Shown here: one piece after another, positions 26,151-34,293 of the stretch
Position numbering within the stretch: position 1 is the stretch's first letter
Layout: every line of letters starts with the position of its first letter
Origin: Acidobacteriota bacterium
Lineage (GTDB): Bacteria; Acidobacteriota; Terriglobia; Bryobacterales; Bryobacteraceae
Length of the DNA stretch: 64,000 nucleotides
Assembly: GCA_016871015.1 (NCBI GenBank)
Contig: VFZX01000002.1
Coordinates: forward strand, 1-64,000
Direction of reading: 5' to 3'
The notes under the pieces: generated by a model
The model's database searches: none
What the model was told of the DNA's origin: nothing
Seen by the model: only the letters and a program-made list of their open reading frames with translations
Program-made: the position numbers and the translations under genes

Positions 26151-26945
26151 CTACCGTTTTTCAGGGGGCTGGAAGGGTTCCGCGAACAGGAACCAGATCC
26201 GGGTGGCCTGTTCCGGGCTGGCTTCTTCCAGTCCCACGTCGGACACTGGCCCGGACGCCGGTTCCGGTCCGTAGGTTCCGAAGAGCCGGTCCCACCAGAC
26301 GAAGGTTTGGCCGAGGTTCTTGCCCTGATCCTGTTCCCGGATCGAGTGATGCAGCCGGTGGAGGCCGGGAGTGATAAGGATCCGGCCCAGCAATGCGCTG
26401 GCGCGGGCGGGCAATCTGGCGTTGGCGTGCGCGAAGAAGTTGAGCAGCGTCGTGTGCAGCTCGGCGGCGGCCACTGCGGCGGGAGGAGGGGCCAAGACCA
26501 GGATGGCCGCGACATAAATCGCGCTTGTGAGGATCACCTCAAGAGGATGGAAGCGTACCGCCGTCGAGACGTCGAAATCGGGGTCGGAGTGATGAACCGA
26601 GTGAAGCCGCCAGAGAAAGCCGACCCGGTGGTACAGCCGGTGAGTCCCGTAGTGGACCAGATCCAGCAAGAGGATCGCCGCGGCCCACTGCGCCGCGGTT
26701 GGGAGGTTTCGCAGGAGTCCCCAACCGGGCGCAGCCAGCGCGGCGGCCAGCGGAGTGATCCGCAACACGAACGATTCGAGCACTCCGCTCAAGACCAGCA
26801 GAACCAGGTGGATACCCCACCGCTTCGGAGTGGACACCTTGGGATCGCGCAAAGGACTGACGGTCTCCCACACGGCGATCGCGAGGAACGCCGCGGCAAA
26901 AGCGATCCACTGGACCGTGCCCGCGTTTTGCACCAAGTAGTCCAC
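26151..26945 (-). CDS. Sterol desaturase/fatty acid hydroxylase-family membrane enzyme
   Basis: 264 residues, multi-pass membrane di-iron hydroxylase. The eight-histidine signature is present as HYGTHRLYHR, LHSVHHSDPD (HxxHH), LHTTLLNFFAHANAR and HRLHHSIREQ (HxxHH). Members hydroxylate or desaturate lipids such as fatty acids, carotenoids, sterols or alkylglycerols. The start is a GTG at 26945; the GGAG overlapping it makes the exact start uncertain. It is placed between the VPEID-CTERM gene and the PEP-CTERM pair, so a role in modifying the envelope lipids of that system is possible but unproven. Confidence 0.85.
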   Translation of the reverse strand: MDYLVQNAGTVQWIAFAAAFLAIAVWETVSPLRDPKVSTPKRWGIHLVLLVLSGVLESFVLRITPLAAALAAPGWGLLRNLPTAAQWAAAILLLDLVHYGTHRLYHRVGFLWRLHSVHHSDPDFDVSTAVRFHPLEVILTSAIYVAAILVLAPPPAAVAAAELHTTLLNFFAHANARLPARASALLGRILITPGLHRLHHSIREQDQGKNLGQTFVWWDRLFGTYGPEPASGPVSDVGLEEASPEQATRIWFLFAEPFQPPEKR

Positions 26946-26978
26946 TCCATGATCTTATCGCTGGCCGTACAATGAAGC

Positions 26979-27884
26979 ATGATGAACCGGCGTGATTTTC
27001 TCGGATCAATTGCGGTGGCTCCCGCCGTGGCCCAGTCCAGCCGGCTGATCATCGACACGCACCTGGAGGTCTGGACGCTCGATCCCAAGTTCCCGTTCAA
27101 CCACCCCGAGCGCGGCAAGGACTTGAAGGTCTCCATGCCTGCTCCCATCGAAAACCAGGTGGAGCAGATGAAGGACTTCGGCCTCAAGTACGCCGTGCTG
27201 ATCAATCCGCGTTATTTCGGCTGGGACAACTCCTACATCAGCTATTCGTTGCACAAGTACCCGAAGCTGTTCGTGGCGCATGGACTGGTCAATCCGCTGG
27301 ACCCGAAGGTCCACGAGCGCCTTCGCTATTGGGTCAAAGAGCATGGGTTTCAGGGGATGCGGTTCAGTCCGATCTACCACCCGAAGGCCACCTGGCTCAA
27401 TTCCAAGGATCAGTACAAGCTGTGGAAGGAAGCTGAGAAGCTCCGCGCGGTGTTCAACTTCTACATCCTGCCGCACCAGATGCCGATGCTCGAAGACATG
27501 GCCGGGCGCTTCCCTGGTGTGAAGATCGTCGTCGATCACGCGGGCAAGCCGGATCTCAAGTCGCCGGATCCGTGGCCGGAGTTCAAGAAGATGTTCCGGC
27601 TGAAAAAATTCCCGCAGGTCTGGATTAGCAATTCAGAGCCCTACGAGATGTCGGAGATCAAGAAGTATCCCTACGAGGACACGCTGCCGTTCTACAAGGC
27701 GATCTACGAGGAGTTCGGTGGAAAACAGTTGGTGTGGGGGACCGGATATCCGCGGCCACGCTGGGAACTCCCGATGGACAAAGAGCTCGAATTCGTCGAC
27801 AAGTATTGCAGCTTCTATTCGGCCGCCGACCGCGAACTCCTGTTGGGGAAAAACGCGCTGCGCATCTGGCGCTTCCCAGCCTAG
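26979..27884 (+). CDS. Exported amidohydrolase-2-family (TIM-barrel) hydrolase
   Basis: 301 residues with a twin-arginine-like leader (MNRRDFLGSIAVAPAVAQ). The metal site starts at LIIDTHLEVWTLD, where the usual HxH is replaced by DTHLE, continues with FQGMRFSP and has KIVVDHAGKP; TGYPRPRW holds the final acidic-region equivalent. These are hallmarks of PF04909 amidohydrolases such as aminocarboxymuconate decarboxylase and 2-pyrone-4,6-dicarboxylate hydrolase relatives. Because the first HxH is altered to THL, metal binding may be weakened. Substrate unknown. It diverges from the fatty acid hydroxylase across 33 bases. Confidence 0.75.
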   Translation: MMNRRDFLGSIAVAPAVAQSSRLIIDTHLEVWTLDPKFPFNHPERGKDLKVSMPAPIENQVEQMKDFGLKYAVLINPRYFGWDNSYISYSLHKYPKLFVAHGLVNPLDPKVHERLRYWVKEHGFQGMRFSPIYHPKATWLNSKDQYKLWKEAEKLRAVFNFYILPHQMPMLEDMAGRFPGVKIVVDHAGKPDLKSPDPWPEFKKMFRLKKFPQVWISNSEPYEMSEIKKYPYEDTLPFYKAIYEEFGGKQLVWGTGYPRPRWELPMDKELEFVDKYCSFYSAADRELLLGKNALRIWRFPA

Positions 27885-27894
27885 GCACTTCACC

Positions 27895-27948
27895 CAGGAC
27901 TCCCGCCTCCGCGTACTAGGAGCCCTCCACCCTAGTACAGGACTCCCG
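27895..27948. promoter_or_regulatory. Inverted repeat flanked by 11-bp direct repeats upstream of the PEP-CTERM pair
   Basis: GTACTAGG (27913-27920) and its perfect complement CCTAGTAC (27931-27938) form an 8-bp stem with a 10-base loop. The structure is bracketed by the direct repeat CAGGACTCCCG at 27895-27905 and 27938-27948. No T-tract follows, so it is not a classic terminator. Its position 40 bases before the first PEP-CTERM start makes an operator or leader structure plausible. Confidence 0.4.
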
Positions 27949-27988
27949 ACCGATTCTACGGCGAGGATAGCACTGGCATAAAGAGAGT

Positions 27989-29443
27989 GTGCAGATCGCT
28001 GAACTTCTCAAAAACCGGGGCGTGTTGGCTGGAATCGGTGTGCTCGCCTTTGCGGCGGGAGTGTTCTGGGTTGATGAACGGCCGCTGGCAGCGAGGAAGA
28101 AGACCCGGCCGCTGATTCCGGTCTCCAGTGGGGAAAAGGCGGGCGAACGGCCCGTGTACCCCTATTCCGTGGTCCCTGGAGGCGTTTACAGCGGCAAGGA
28201 GGCCAAGGAGGCGGCCAAGAAGGACCCGGTAGTCAAGAAGCACTACACAGAGCAAGGCGTGGATGTCGACAGTCTCGAGGCGACCAAGCTCAAGTCGGCC
28301 AAGAAGGGATATGTGTCATACCGGGTCGGTGACCGCATCTATTGGACCAAGAAGAAGGTCGATCTTGCGCCAGGCGAGCTGGTGCTGACCGATGGGAACG
28401 AAAAGATCCGCGGCCGCTGCGGCAACATGATTTCGGATAAGCCGAAATCGCCGGTGTCCCCGATCGAGCCGCCGGAAAAGGACATGAACACGCCAGCCGA
28501 GAAATTCACGCCTCCGGCGGGGGCAGCGTCGATCTTCCCCCTGCAGGGGGAAATGCCGGTGCTCGCTGAGGTCAAGGAAGCGCCGGCCAACTGGTGGCAG
28601 GAGGGATCCTCGAACGGCGGGAACAACAACCATGCGGGGGGATCCGGATCGGGCTTCAACGGCGGCGGGTCCGCAGTCGGCGGGTTCGGCGGCGGCGGTG
28701 GTGTTGGTGGTGGAGGTGGAGGCGGAGGCGGAGGCGCCGGGAGTGGAGGCGCCGGAAGTGGAGGCGGCGGTGCCGGTGCCGGTTTCCTCGCTGATTCGTC
28801 TTCAGCGGGTGCAGGCGCGGGAGAACAGCAAGGCGCGGGCGCCGGCGGCGGTGGCACCGGAACGCTGCCCGCATCCATGGCGGGGATCACCAATGTCGGC
28901 ATCAATGGTACCGGGTACAACCAAGTACTGCCGGGCGGTTCAGGCAGCTCCGTGGTGCCCATCGGCAACGGCCGGATCGGACAAGATAGCGTTCAGGTCC
29001 GCAGTGCAAGCCTGGTCTCGTGGGGAAATGACAGTGGGGTCTCGTTTTCCAACGGAGGAGCGGGCTCGGGCGGGGGCGGAACCCTCAAGCCGGATGGACT
29101 TGTGACGAATCTTGCGGACGGAGGCGGGAGCAACCTTCCGTCGCACCCGTTCAGCAAGGACAAGAATCCCACGGCACAGGGGACTCCCGCCACCCTCATT
29201 TCCACGGTCGCGCACAACCGGTCCGGAACGGATGGCACGGGCTCAAGCACTCGCGGGCAAGGCACCGCTACTCCTCCCGCCGAAGTGAAGATCACGCAGC
29301 GGCGGGATAATCCCCGGCCCGAGGCGCTGATGGACGGCGATGGAGCCGTGAACCGGGTGGCGCAGACGCCGGAGCCGGCCACGTTTGCCTTGGTCGGAGT
29401 GGCTTTACTTGCCCTAGGACTGCGAAAACGCGGATTCCGCTAA
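27989..29443 (+). CDS. PEP-CTERM protein with YSV-PGG domain and glycine-rich linker (paralogue 1)
   Basis: 484 residues, GTG start. N-terminal membrane anchor/signal (GVLAGIGVLAFAAGVFWV); a conserved domain from about residue 50 to 150 with VYPYSVVPGGVYSG, DPVVKKHY, YVSYRVGDRIYWTKKKV and NEKIRGRCGN; then a low-complexity Gly/Ser/Ala-rich region of roughly 250 residues. It ends in a textbook PEP-CTERM signal: TPEPATFALVG, a hydrophobic helix and the basic tail RKRGFR. PEP-CTERM signals are processed by exosortases in the envelope. The N-terminal domain is shared with the next gene, so the two are tandem paralogues 47 bases apart. Function unknown; an exported, Gly-rich surface or matrix protein is a fair guess. 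Confidence 0.8.
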   Translation: MQIAELLKNRGVLAGIGVLAFAAGVFWVDERPLAARKKTRPLIPVSSGEKAGERPVYPYSVVPGGVYSGKEAKEAAKKDPVVKKHYTEQGVDVDSLEATKLKSAKKGYVSYRVGDRIYWTKKKVDLAPGELVLTDGNEKIRGRCGNMISDKPKSPVSPIEPPEKDMNTPAEKFTPPAGAASIFPLQGEMPVLAEVKEAPANWWQEGSSNGGNNNHAGGSGSGFNGGGSAVGGFGGGGGVGGGGGGGGGGAGSGGAGSGGGGAGAGFLADSSSAGAGAGEQQGAGAGGGGTGTLPASMAGITNVGINGTGYNQVLPGGSGSSVVPIGNGRIGQDSVQVRSASLVSWGNDSGVSFSNGGAGSGGGGTLKPDGLVTNLADGGGSNLPSHPFSKDKNPTAQGTPATLISTVAHNRSGTDGTGSSTRGQGTATPPAEVKITQRRDNPRPEALMDGDGAVNRVAQTPEPATFALVGVALLALGLRKRGFR

Positions 29444-29490
29444 CGGGCTCCCACGCGAGGCCGATGAGTCCGGCAGGAGCCGGATTGAAA

Positions 29491-30732
29491 ATGAATCGGC
29501 GGATCGTGATTGGAGCGGCGCTGATAGCGGCGCTCGGAATCCTGGTGCTCAGAAAGGCAGGCCGCGAGGCCGGGCACAATGAGAGCGCCATGAGGGTAAG
29601 GGCAGAGAAGGTGCGGAACGTTGCACCGCGGCGCCCGGTGTATCCCTACTCGGTGATCCCCGGCGGTTCCTTCAGCAGTGCCGAGACGCAGGACTGGGTG
29701 GACTCCGATCCTGTTGTCCGGGATCACTACAGCGGGATCCGCACCAAGGATCTGCGCACGGCGGTTGTTCCCGCCAGCCGGCCGGTCTACGTCTCCTACC
29801 GAAAGGGCGAGCGTGTGTTCTGGACGGCGAAGAAGGTAACACTGGCAGCCGGGGAAACGGTCTTGAGCGATGGCAACGAACAGATCCGGGCCCGGTGCGG
29901 GAACCGGATCTCGGCGCGTCCCATGTCGCCGGTCGCCTTTGACGAGCCCGGGGAGCAGGTTCTGAATGAGCCGCTGCCCACGCTCGCCGTGAACCTCGAC
30001 TGGGGACGCAGCGGCGGATTTGGATGGACAGGTCCTGTGCCCGAGCCACTGGACCGCGGCGGGCCGGGGTCTGGAACCGGATTCATTGGATCCGGTGGCG
30101 GCGGCCCGGCCGGTTCCGGCGGCGGCGGTGGGCTCGTGGTGATGGGAGGAGTTCCCGGCATCCCATTGGGGAGTGCCGGGGGCGGGGGCGCTACAGGCGG
30201 AGGAGCTGGCGGCGCCCCCATCAGTCCTGGCGGCGGCAGCCAGACAGGAGGCCAGGGGCAGGGTCCAGGCGGAGGCAGTGGAACGAACCCAGGATCCGGT
30301 GGCGGTGGCGCAACAGGCGGTGGCGGAACGGATCCGGGAGGAGGCGGAAGCAGTCCCGGCGGGGGTGGCGGGCAGGGACAGGGGGGACAAGGCGGTCAGG
30401 GCGGTCAGGGCGGTCAGGGCGGACAGGGTGGTGGCTCCACCGGAAGCTCCGGCGGCGGCGGAACAGGTACCGGCAACGGAGGTGGCAGCAGTACAACGGC
30501 GACAGTCACCATTCCGGGCACTTCACGTCCAGCGCTGCTCCCAGAGGGACCAGAGACGTTGACTGGCGCGGGAGGAACCGGCAACGGCGGCGGCGGCGGC
30601 ACTCAGATGTCGACGATTCCCTACACTGGCTCGAACGACAACCGCCCGCCTCAACCCACTCCGGAACCGGGCACACTCTTGCTGGTGGGTGCGGGACTCG
30701 CCGCGCTCGGCTGGTTCAAACGGAAACGGTGA
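29491..30732 (+). CDS. PEP-CTERM protein with YSV-PGG domain and glycine-rich linker (paralogue 2)
   Basis: 413 residues from the ATG at 29491, which has AGGAG upstream and places the hydrophobic leader (IVIGAALIAALGILVL) at the N-terminus; an in-frame ATG at 29464 is an alternative. The conserved domain repeats that of the neighbour: VYPYSVIPGGSFSS, DPVVRDHYSG, YVSYRKGERVFWTAKKV and NEQIRARCGN. The linker is Gly/Ser/Gln-rich with short tandem repeats (GGQ triplets). The C-terminus is a PEP-CTERM signal, TPEPGTLLLVG, then AGLAALGWFKRKR. It sits two bases from the convergent FAH-family gene. Confidence 0.8.
   Translation: MNRRIVIGAALIAALGILVLRKAGREAGHNESAMRVRAEKVRNVAPRRPVYPYSVIPGGSFSSAETQDWVDSDPVVRDHYSGIRTKDLRTAVVPASRPVYVSYRKGERVFWTAKKVTLAAGETVLSDGNEQIRARCGNRISARPMSPVAFDEPGEQVLNEPLPTLAVNLDWGRSGGFGWTGPVPEPLDRGGPGSGTGFIGSGGGGPAGSGGGGGLVVMGGVPGIPLGSAGGGGATGGGAGGAPISPGGGSQTGGQGQGPGGGSGTNPGSGGGGATGGGGTDPGGGGSSPGGGGGQGQGGQGGQGGQGGQGGQGGGSTGSSGGGGTGTGNGGGSSTTATVTIPGTSRPALLPEGPETLTGAGGTGNGGGGGTQMSTIPYTGSNDNRPPQPTPEPGTLLLVGAGLAALGWFKRKR
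30391..30426 (+). repeat. 9-bp minisatellite in the glycine-rich linker
   Basis: GGCGGTCAG is repeated three times exactly (30391-30417), with a fourth copy GGCGGACAG, encoding GGQ units of the linker. Being a multiple of three, copy changes would alter linker length without breaking the frame. Confidence 0.7.
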
Positions 30733-30733
30733 C

Positions 30734-31567
30734 TTACGCTTCGGCGACGCAGGGGTTGGACAGCTCGCCCAGGCCTTGCACCTGGACCACCATCGTGTCG
30801 CCCGGCTTCAGCCAGCGGCCGCGGGCCATGCCCACACCCGAGGGAGTCCCGGTCGAGACCACATCGCCGGTCTCGAGCGTGAACACACTCGATAAATGTG
30901 AGATCAGCTTCGGGATATCGAAGATGAGGTTCTTCGTGTTCGACTTCTGCAACACTTCTCCGCCGATCGAAAGCTGGATGTCGAGATTGTGCGGATCGGC
31001 GATCTCGTCCGCCGTGGCCAGGTACGGGCCCATCGGGCAGAACGTGTCGAACGTCTTTCCCATCACCCACTGGGTGGTCGCCAACTGGATGTCCCGTGCG
31101 CTGACGTCGTTCAGGTTCATGTAGCCAGCCACGTGATCGCGCCAGTTCTCCGCGGCGATGTGGCGGCCGCCTTTGCCGATCACGAAGGCGAACTCAGCTT
31201 CATAGTCCGGCTTGACGGAGATCTTGGGCAGCACCACGGTGTCACCCGGTCCGATCACCGCGGTCGGGAACTTGCAGAACACGGTCGGAGTCTCGGGGAT
31301 CGCCATGTTGGTCTCGATCGCGTGGTCGCGGTAGTTCAAGCCGATGCAGATGATCTTGGGCGGTTTGGGGACCGGCGCCAGCACCTTCACGGAAGAAACG
31401 CCGTAGCTGGGCGAGGTCACGGCCGAGGCCTTCGCCAATGCCGCCGCGCCGCCCGCCAACACGTCGATTACGCTGCCGAATTCTCCGGCCAGACTGATCA
31501 CCTGGCTGCCCTGGAGGTAGCCAGGCTCAGCGGCCTGTCCAGGCCGTTGGAAGGTTACGAGCTTCAT
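30734..31567 (-). CDS. Fumarylacetoacetate hydrolase family protein
   Basis: 277 residues. The C-terminal FAH fold carries the metal-binding acidic residues in DYEAEFAFVIGK (ExE) and LNDVSARDIQ (Asp), and the typical ICIGLNYRDHAIET and STGTPSGVG. Family members cleave C-C bonds of acylpyruvates or act as hydratases/isomerases in aromatic and sugar-acid breakdown. The 70-residue N-terminal domain is also typical. It starts 6 bases after the rpmB stop and may be transcribed with it, which is a chance arrangement rather than a pathway link. Confidence 0.88.
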   Translation of the reverse strand: MKLVTFQRPGQAAEPGYLQGSQVISLAGEFGSVIDVLAGGAAALAKASAVTSPSYGVSSVKVLAPVPKPPKIICIGLNYRDHAIETNMAIPETPTVFCKFPTAVIGPGDTVVLPKISVKPDYEAEFAFVIGKGGRHIAAENWRDHVAGYMNLNDVSARDIQLATTQWVMGKTFDTFCPMGPYLATADEIADPHNLDIQLSIGGEVLQKSNTKNLIFDIPKLISHLSSVFTLETGDVVSTGTPSGVGMARGRWLKPGDTMVVQVQGLGELSNPCVAEA

Positions 31568-31573
31568 GTGGGA

Positions 31574-31765
31574 TCAGGCGGCCTTCTGGATCTTGTTCCC
31601 GCGGATGCATGCGGTGCAAACGCGGATCCGCTTGGCGGCCCCGTTGACGAGGGCGCGGACGGACTGGAGGTTCACATTGAAACGGCGCTTGGTGACGTTG
31701 TGCGCGTGGCTGATCCGGCTGCCGTACAGCGGCTTTTTACCGCAAACTGAACAAACTTGTGCCAT
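31574..31765 (-). CDS. rpmB: 50S ribosomal protein L28
   Basis: 63 residues. Starts at the ATG at 31765, giving [20 protein letters not shown] and [13 protein letters not shown], the L28 signature; the C-terminal [10 protein letters not shown] supplies the second zinc-type CxxC (the first is CSVC). Zinc-binding L28 of this length is common in bacteria. The upstream 74 bases to the divergent thioesterase gene hold the promoter. Confidence 0.95.
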   Translation of the reverse strand: MAQVCSVCGKKPLYGSRISHAHNVTKRRFNVNLQSVRALVNGAAKRIRVCTACIRGNKIQKAA

Positions 31766-31838
31766 GGGGACTCCGTGGGCAGAACGCCCAAACCCGTAGG
31801 ATAACACTGGCGCGGCCCAGCGGGCAATTTGTATCCTT

Positions 31839-32393
31839 GTGGGGGTGGACGCTCCGACTTCTGGCCGGCCGGTACGCGAATCGGCCTCCATCTACACGCA
31901 ACTGACGCAGCCCAACGACGCCAACCCGCTGGGGACACTGTTCGGCGGAATCCTGATGCAATGGGTGGACCTGGCCGCCTCACTCGCCGCTGCGCGCCAC
32001 GCGCGCTGCTATGTGGTCACCGCGTCGATTGACTCGATGACATTCTTGCTCCCCATCCGGATCGGACAGGTGGTGGTGCTGCGCTCGGCGGTGAACCGGG
32101 TGTTCCGGACATCAATGGAGGTTGGCGTCAAAGTCTTCGTCGAGGATTTGGCCACTAGCGCCAACAAGCATGTCTCCTCGGCCTATTTGACGTTCGTTGC
32201 GCTGGACAATGATCGCAAAAGGGTCGAGATTCCACCCGTGGTTCCGGAAACGGAAGACGAGAAGCGGCGCTACCAGCAAGCTGGCGAGCGGCGGCAATAC
32301 CGGCTGGACATGCGCGAGCGGGTGCTGGCGCGCGACCGCGCCGAAGGTGCGGGCCAGGCGCGGCTCAGCTCTCGGACTTGTACATGTACTTGA
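31839..32393 (+). CDS. Acyl-CoA thioesterase, hotdog fold (YciA/BFIT type)
   Basis: 184 residues; GTG start at 31839 or 31845 (no good ribosome binding site distinguishes them). The single hotdog domain contains [20 protein letters not shown], the conserved loop and active-site Asp of the acyl-CoA thioesterase family, and [10 protein letters not shown] in the last strand. It likely hydrolyses medium or long acyl-CoAs. A basic C-terminal extension ([19 protein letters not shown]) is typical of YciA/cytosolic thioesterases. The last 29 bases overlap the 3' end of hfq. Confidence 0.9.
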   Translation: MGVDAPTSGRPVRESASIYTQLTQPNDANPLGTLFGGILMQWVDLAASLAAARHARCYVVTASIDSMTFLLPIRIGQVVVLRSAVNRVFRTSMEVGVKVFVEDLATSANKHVSSAYLTFVALDNDRKRVEIPPVVPETEDEKRRYQQAGERRQYRLDMRERVLARDRAEGAGQARLSSRTCTCT

Positions 32394-32685
32394 TGGCCGG
32401 CTTGTAAAGCATCATGGGTGTTCCCCCATCCGCCACAACCTTCAAGCACGCCTTGTCGTACCACTCGATCACGCCACTGACCTGCTCGCCGTCCCGGAGA
32501 ACGATCACCATTGGTGTCTTGAACTGGATCTGCTTGGCGTAATAGAAATTCTCAGCGTTGGTGCTCTCGGGCGGTGAACTTTTCTTTGCCATCGGCGGGC
32601 CCTGTGGCGCCGAGTGCTTCCGGGGATCGGGTCTCTCCTTGGACCCGTAGATGGGTCGAATCAACTTCCTGTTGGCTGCCTCCAC
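32365..32685 (-). CDS. hfq: RNA chaperone Hfq, divergent acidobacterial type
   Basis: 106 residues from a GTG at 32685 with AAGGAGAG six bases upstream; an internal ATG at 32592 would lose the Arg/Pro-rich N-terminal 31 residues. The Sm fold is visible as NFYYAKQIQFKTPMVIVLRD, GEQVSGVIEWYDKACLKVV and [11 protein letters not shown], the last in place of the canonical YKHAI. The His of YKHA is Pro here. The N-terminal extension with ANRKLIRP is characteristic of acidobacterial homologues in my recollection. It binds small RNAs and mRNAs. Convergent with the thioesterase gene; 70 bases after the biosynthetic operon. Confidence 0.8.
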   Translation of the reverse strand: MEAANRKLIRPIYGSKERPDPRKHSAPQGPPMAKKSSPPESTNAENFYYAKQIQFKTPMVIVLRDGEQVSGVIEWYDKACLKVVADGGTPMMLYKPAIKYMYKSES

Positions 32686-32755
32686 ACGGCTCTCCTTCGA
32701 TGCCTGACCGGCCTTTTTTTTGCTCTTCTTTCATGCATACCACAGCAGTCGCTGC

Positions 32756-33532
32756 TCAAGCAAGCCTGTAGAGACGTTCCGGGGCGCGCCGGTAGAGTTG
32801 TGTGGCGTGGTCAAGCCCGTCGAACAGAGCGGGTGTCTGGCTTCGGTACTCGCCGATCGCCGCGATCGCACGGCGGGTTTCGGCTTCCGTTGGCAACAAT
32901 TCCGACTCGAGCGCCGGCGGACCCGGGGGAGGAAACGGCAAGACACCCAACCATCGCCGCATCACGGATTCGCGGTCCGCGGAGCCGAGCCAGGTGCGGA
33001 CGTAGGCGGCGTCGAAGTAGCGGTTCCAAAAACCTGGCGGCAGCGGATTGGGCGGGTTTCCGAGCACCTGAGCCACTTGCTCGGGAATGAACGAATAGGG
33101 CCGGTCTTCGTACCACCACAGCAGATCCGGCGGGACCGACGCCAACGCCGCATCGCGCACCAGCCGGTGATCCACGTGATTTCCTACGGCCAGAGGAGCG
33201 AGCACTCGCGCCGGACCCAACGCGCCCACAGTGTCCGCAAGCTCTGCCGCCACCGCGGCCTTCGCCGTGGTGTACTCGCACCCCGTCGAAAACAGGATTC
33301 CCTCAAAGCTTCGATACTCCTCCGACCGGAATGGAGCGTCCGTAAATCCAAGATGGAGCACCCTGGCTCCGAGAGTGTCCGCGGCACGGTGGTCCTCTTC
33401 GCGCCGCAGCTGGTGGACGGGGCCCTCGCTGAACACTGTCGCGATGACCGCGCGTGAGCGCTGGATTGACACCGGACACGACAGCACCGCGTCATCCAGA
33501 TGCGGCGACAGGAACAGCGTCAGGTCTCCCAC
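32756..33532 (-). CDS. PIG-L/LmbE-family deacetylase
   Basis: 258 residues, starting at a GTG (33532) that precedes the ROK-like gene's stop by 10 bases, so the genes overlap by 13. Zinc-binding motifs of N-acetylglucosaminyl deacetylases are clear: SPHLDDAVLSC at residues 9-19 (PHxDD) and GNHVDHRLVRDA (HxDH). Related enzymes deacetylate GlcNAc-inositol, GlcNAc-malate or aminoglycoside intermediates. As the last gene of a glycosyltransferase-rich operon, it probably removes an acetyl group from an N-acetyl-sugar added by one of the two glycosyltransferases. Confidence 0.85.
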   Translation of the reverse strand: MGDLTLFLSPHLDDAVLSCPVSIQRSRAVIATVFSEGPVHQLRREEDHRAADTLGARVLHLGFTDAPFRSEEYRSFEGILFSTGCEYTTAKAAVAAELADTVGALGPARVLAPLAVGNHVDHRLVRDAALASVPPDLLWWYEDRPYSFIPEQVAQVLGNPPNPLPPGFWNRYFDAAYVRTWLGSADRESVMRRWLGVLPFPPPGPPALESELLPTEAETRRAIAAIGEYRSQTPALFDGLDHATQLYRRAPERLYRLA

Positions 33533-34293
33533 AACGCCCCTCCCACGCCGAATCCGAGAGTCAGCACCAGCGTCTTGCGCTTTGCCGCCGGACAAAGGCC
33601 TCGCGCCGTCAACACGGCATCGTTGACAACGGCCCAGGGCACATCGAACAGGCCTCGGAACACGTGCTCCACGGGTCCCCACAGGCCCGGATAGGTCGAG
33701 GATCGCGCGCCGCCTTCATGGTCGAGAGCCACGGGGAGTCCCAGAACGATTCCGTCCGCGCCACCGGTCTCCGCCAGGCCGCGGCGCAATAGATCCCGCA
33801 GCCGTTCGCGGCCCAGTTCCGCGGTGAGAGCATGCGGACCGTAAGGCAACAAGGCTTCGTCGCGGGGAATCCGGACCCTTGCGCTCCCGGCGATCACTTT
33901 CAATCCGGTCTGCCCCAAGTCCAGCGCGGCCCCGCGGTGCCATCCAAGTTCGCTCAAGATCTCGCGCGCTCCGGCGGCCGCGGCGAACGGATCCGGAGTC
34001 CCGGTGTCTACGGTGAACGGCAGTCCGGCGCGGTTCATCGCTTCCACCAGATGCGGATGTCCCGCATCGCCGCCTGCAAAGCAGACCCGGTCGAATCCCG
34101 CGGCGCGATGAAGCTGCGCATTGTCCGCCGGATCGGGTGCCCGCGCGTGGCCTGAATGGAGCTGGACCAGAAACTCGCGCATGGCGGTGAAGTACTCGCG
34201 TTTCGAATGGCGCAGGCTGAACAGCGTAGCCGGTCCACGGAGCCCATGCCACAACTCGATTCCGCGGAGTCCTGGCCGCTGATACACGATCAA
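33520..34293 (-). CDS. Actin-fold/ROK-like protein (putative sugar kinase or pantothenate-kinase-like)
   Basis: 257 residues from a TTG at 34293 whose last bases overlap the glycosyltransferase TGA. The C-terminal 150 residues have the ASKHA phosphate-binding pattern: LDLGQTGLKVI (DxGxTxxK), IVLGLPVALDHEGG, AVVNDAVLTARG and LVLTLGFGVGGALW. This matches ROK and related sugar kinases. The first 100 residues (HGLRGPATLFSLRHSKREYF and so on) do not look like a normal ROK HTH or kinase lobe, so the family membership is approximate. In this operon it could phosphorylate a hexosamine. Confidence 0.55.
   Translation of the reverse strand: MIVYQRPGLRGIELWHGLRGPATLFSLRHSKREYFTAMREFLVQLHSGHARAPDPADNAQLHRAAGFDRVCFAGGDAGHPHLVEAMNRAGLPFTVDTGTPDPFAAAAGAREILSELGWHRGAALDLGQTGLKVIAGSARVRIPRDEALLPYGPHALTAELGRERLRDLLRRGLAETGGADGIVLGLPVALDHEGGARSSTYPGLWGPVEHVFRGLFDVPWAVVNDAVLTARGLCPAAKRKTLVLTLGFGVGGALWET

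Noticed and set aside
27895-27948. The 11-bp direct repeats as target-site duplication of an insertion sequence.
   Set aside because: Only 32 bases lie between the copies, far too short for an insertion sequence, and no transposase is present.
27961-27989. A sigma-54 promoter before the PEP-CTERM gene (TGGCATAAAGAGAGTGTGC).
   Set aside because: The spacing between GG and GC is 16 rather than 12 bases, so the match to the -24/-12 consensus fails.
28681-28785. Glycine-rich repeats as a CRISPR or transposon terminal repeat.
   Set aside because: Repeats are in-frame codon repeats of a protein linker with no spacers of constant length.
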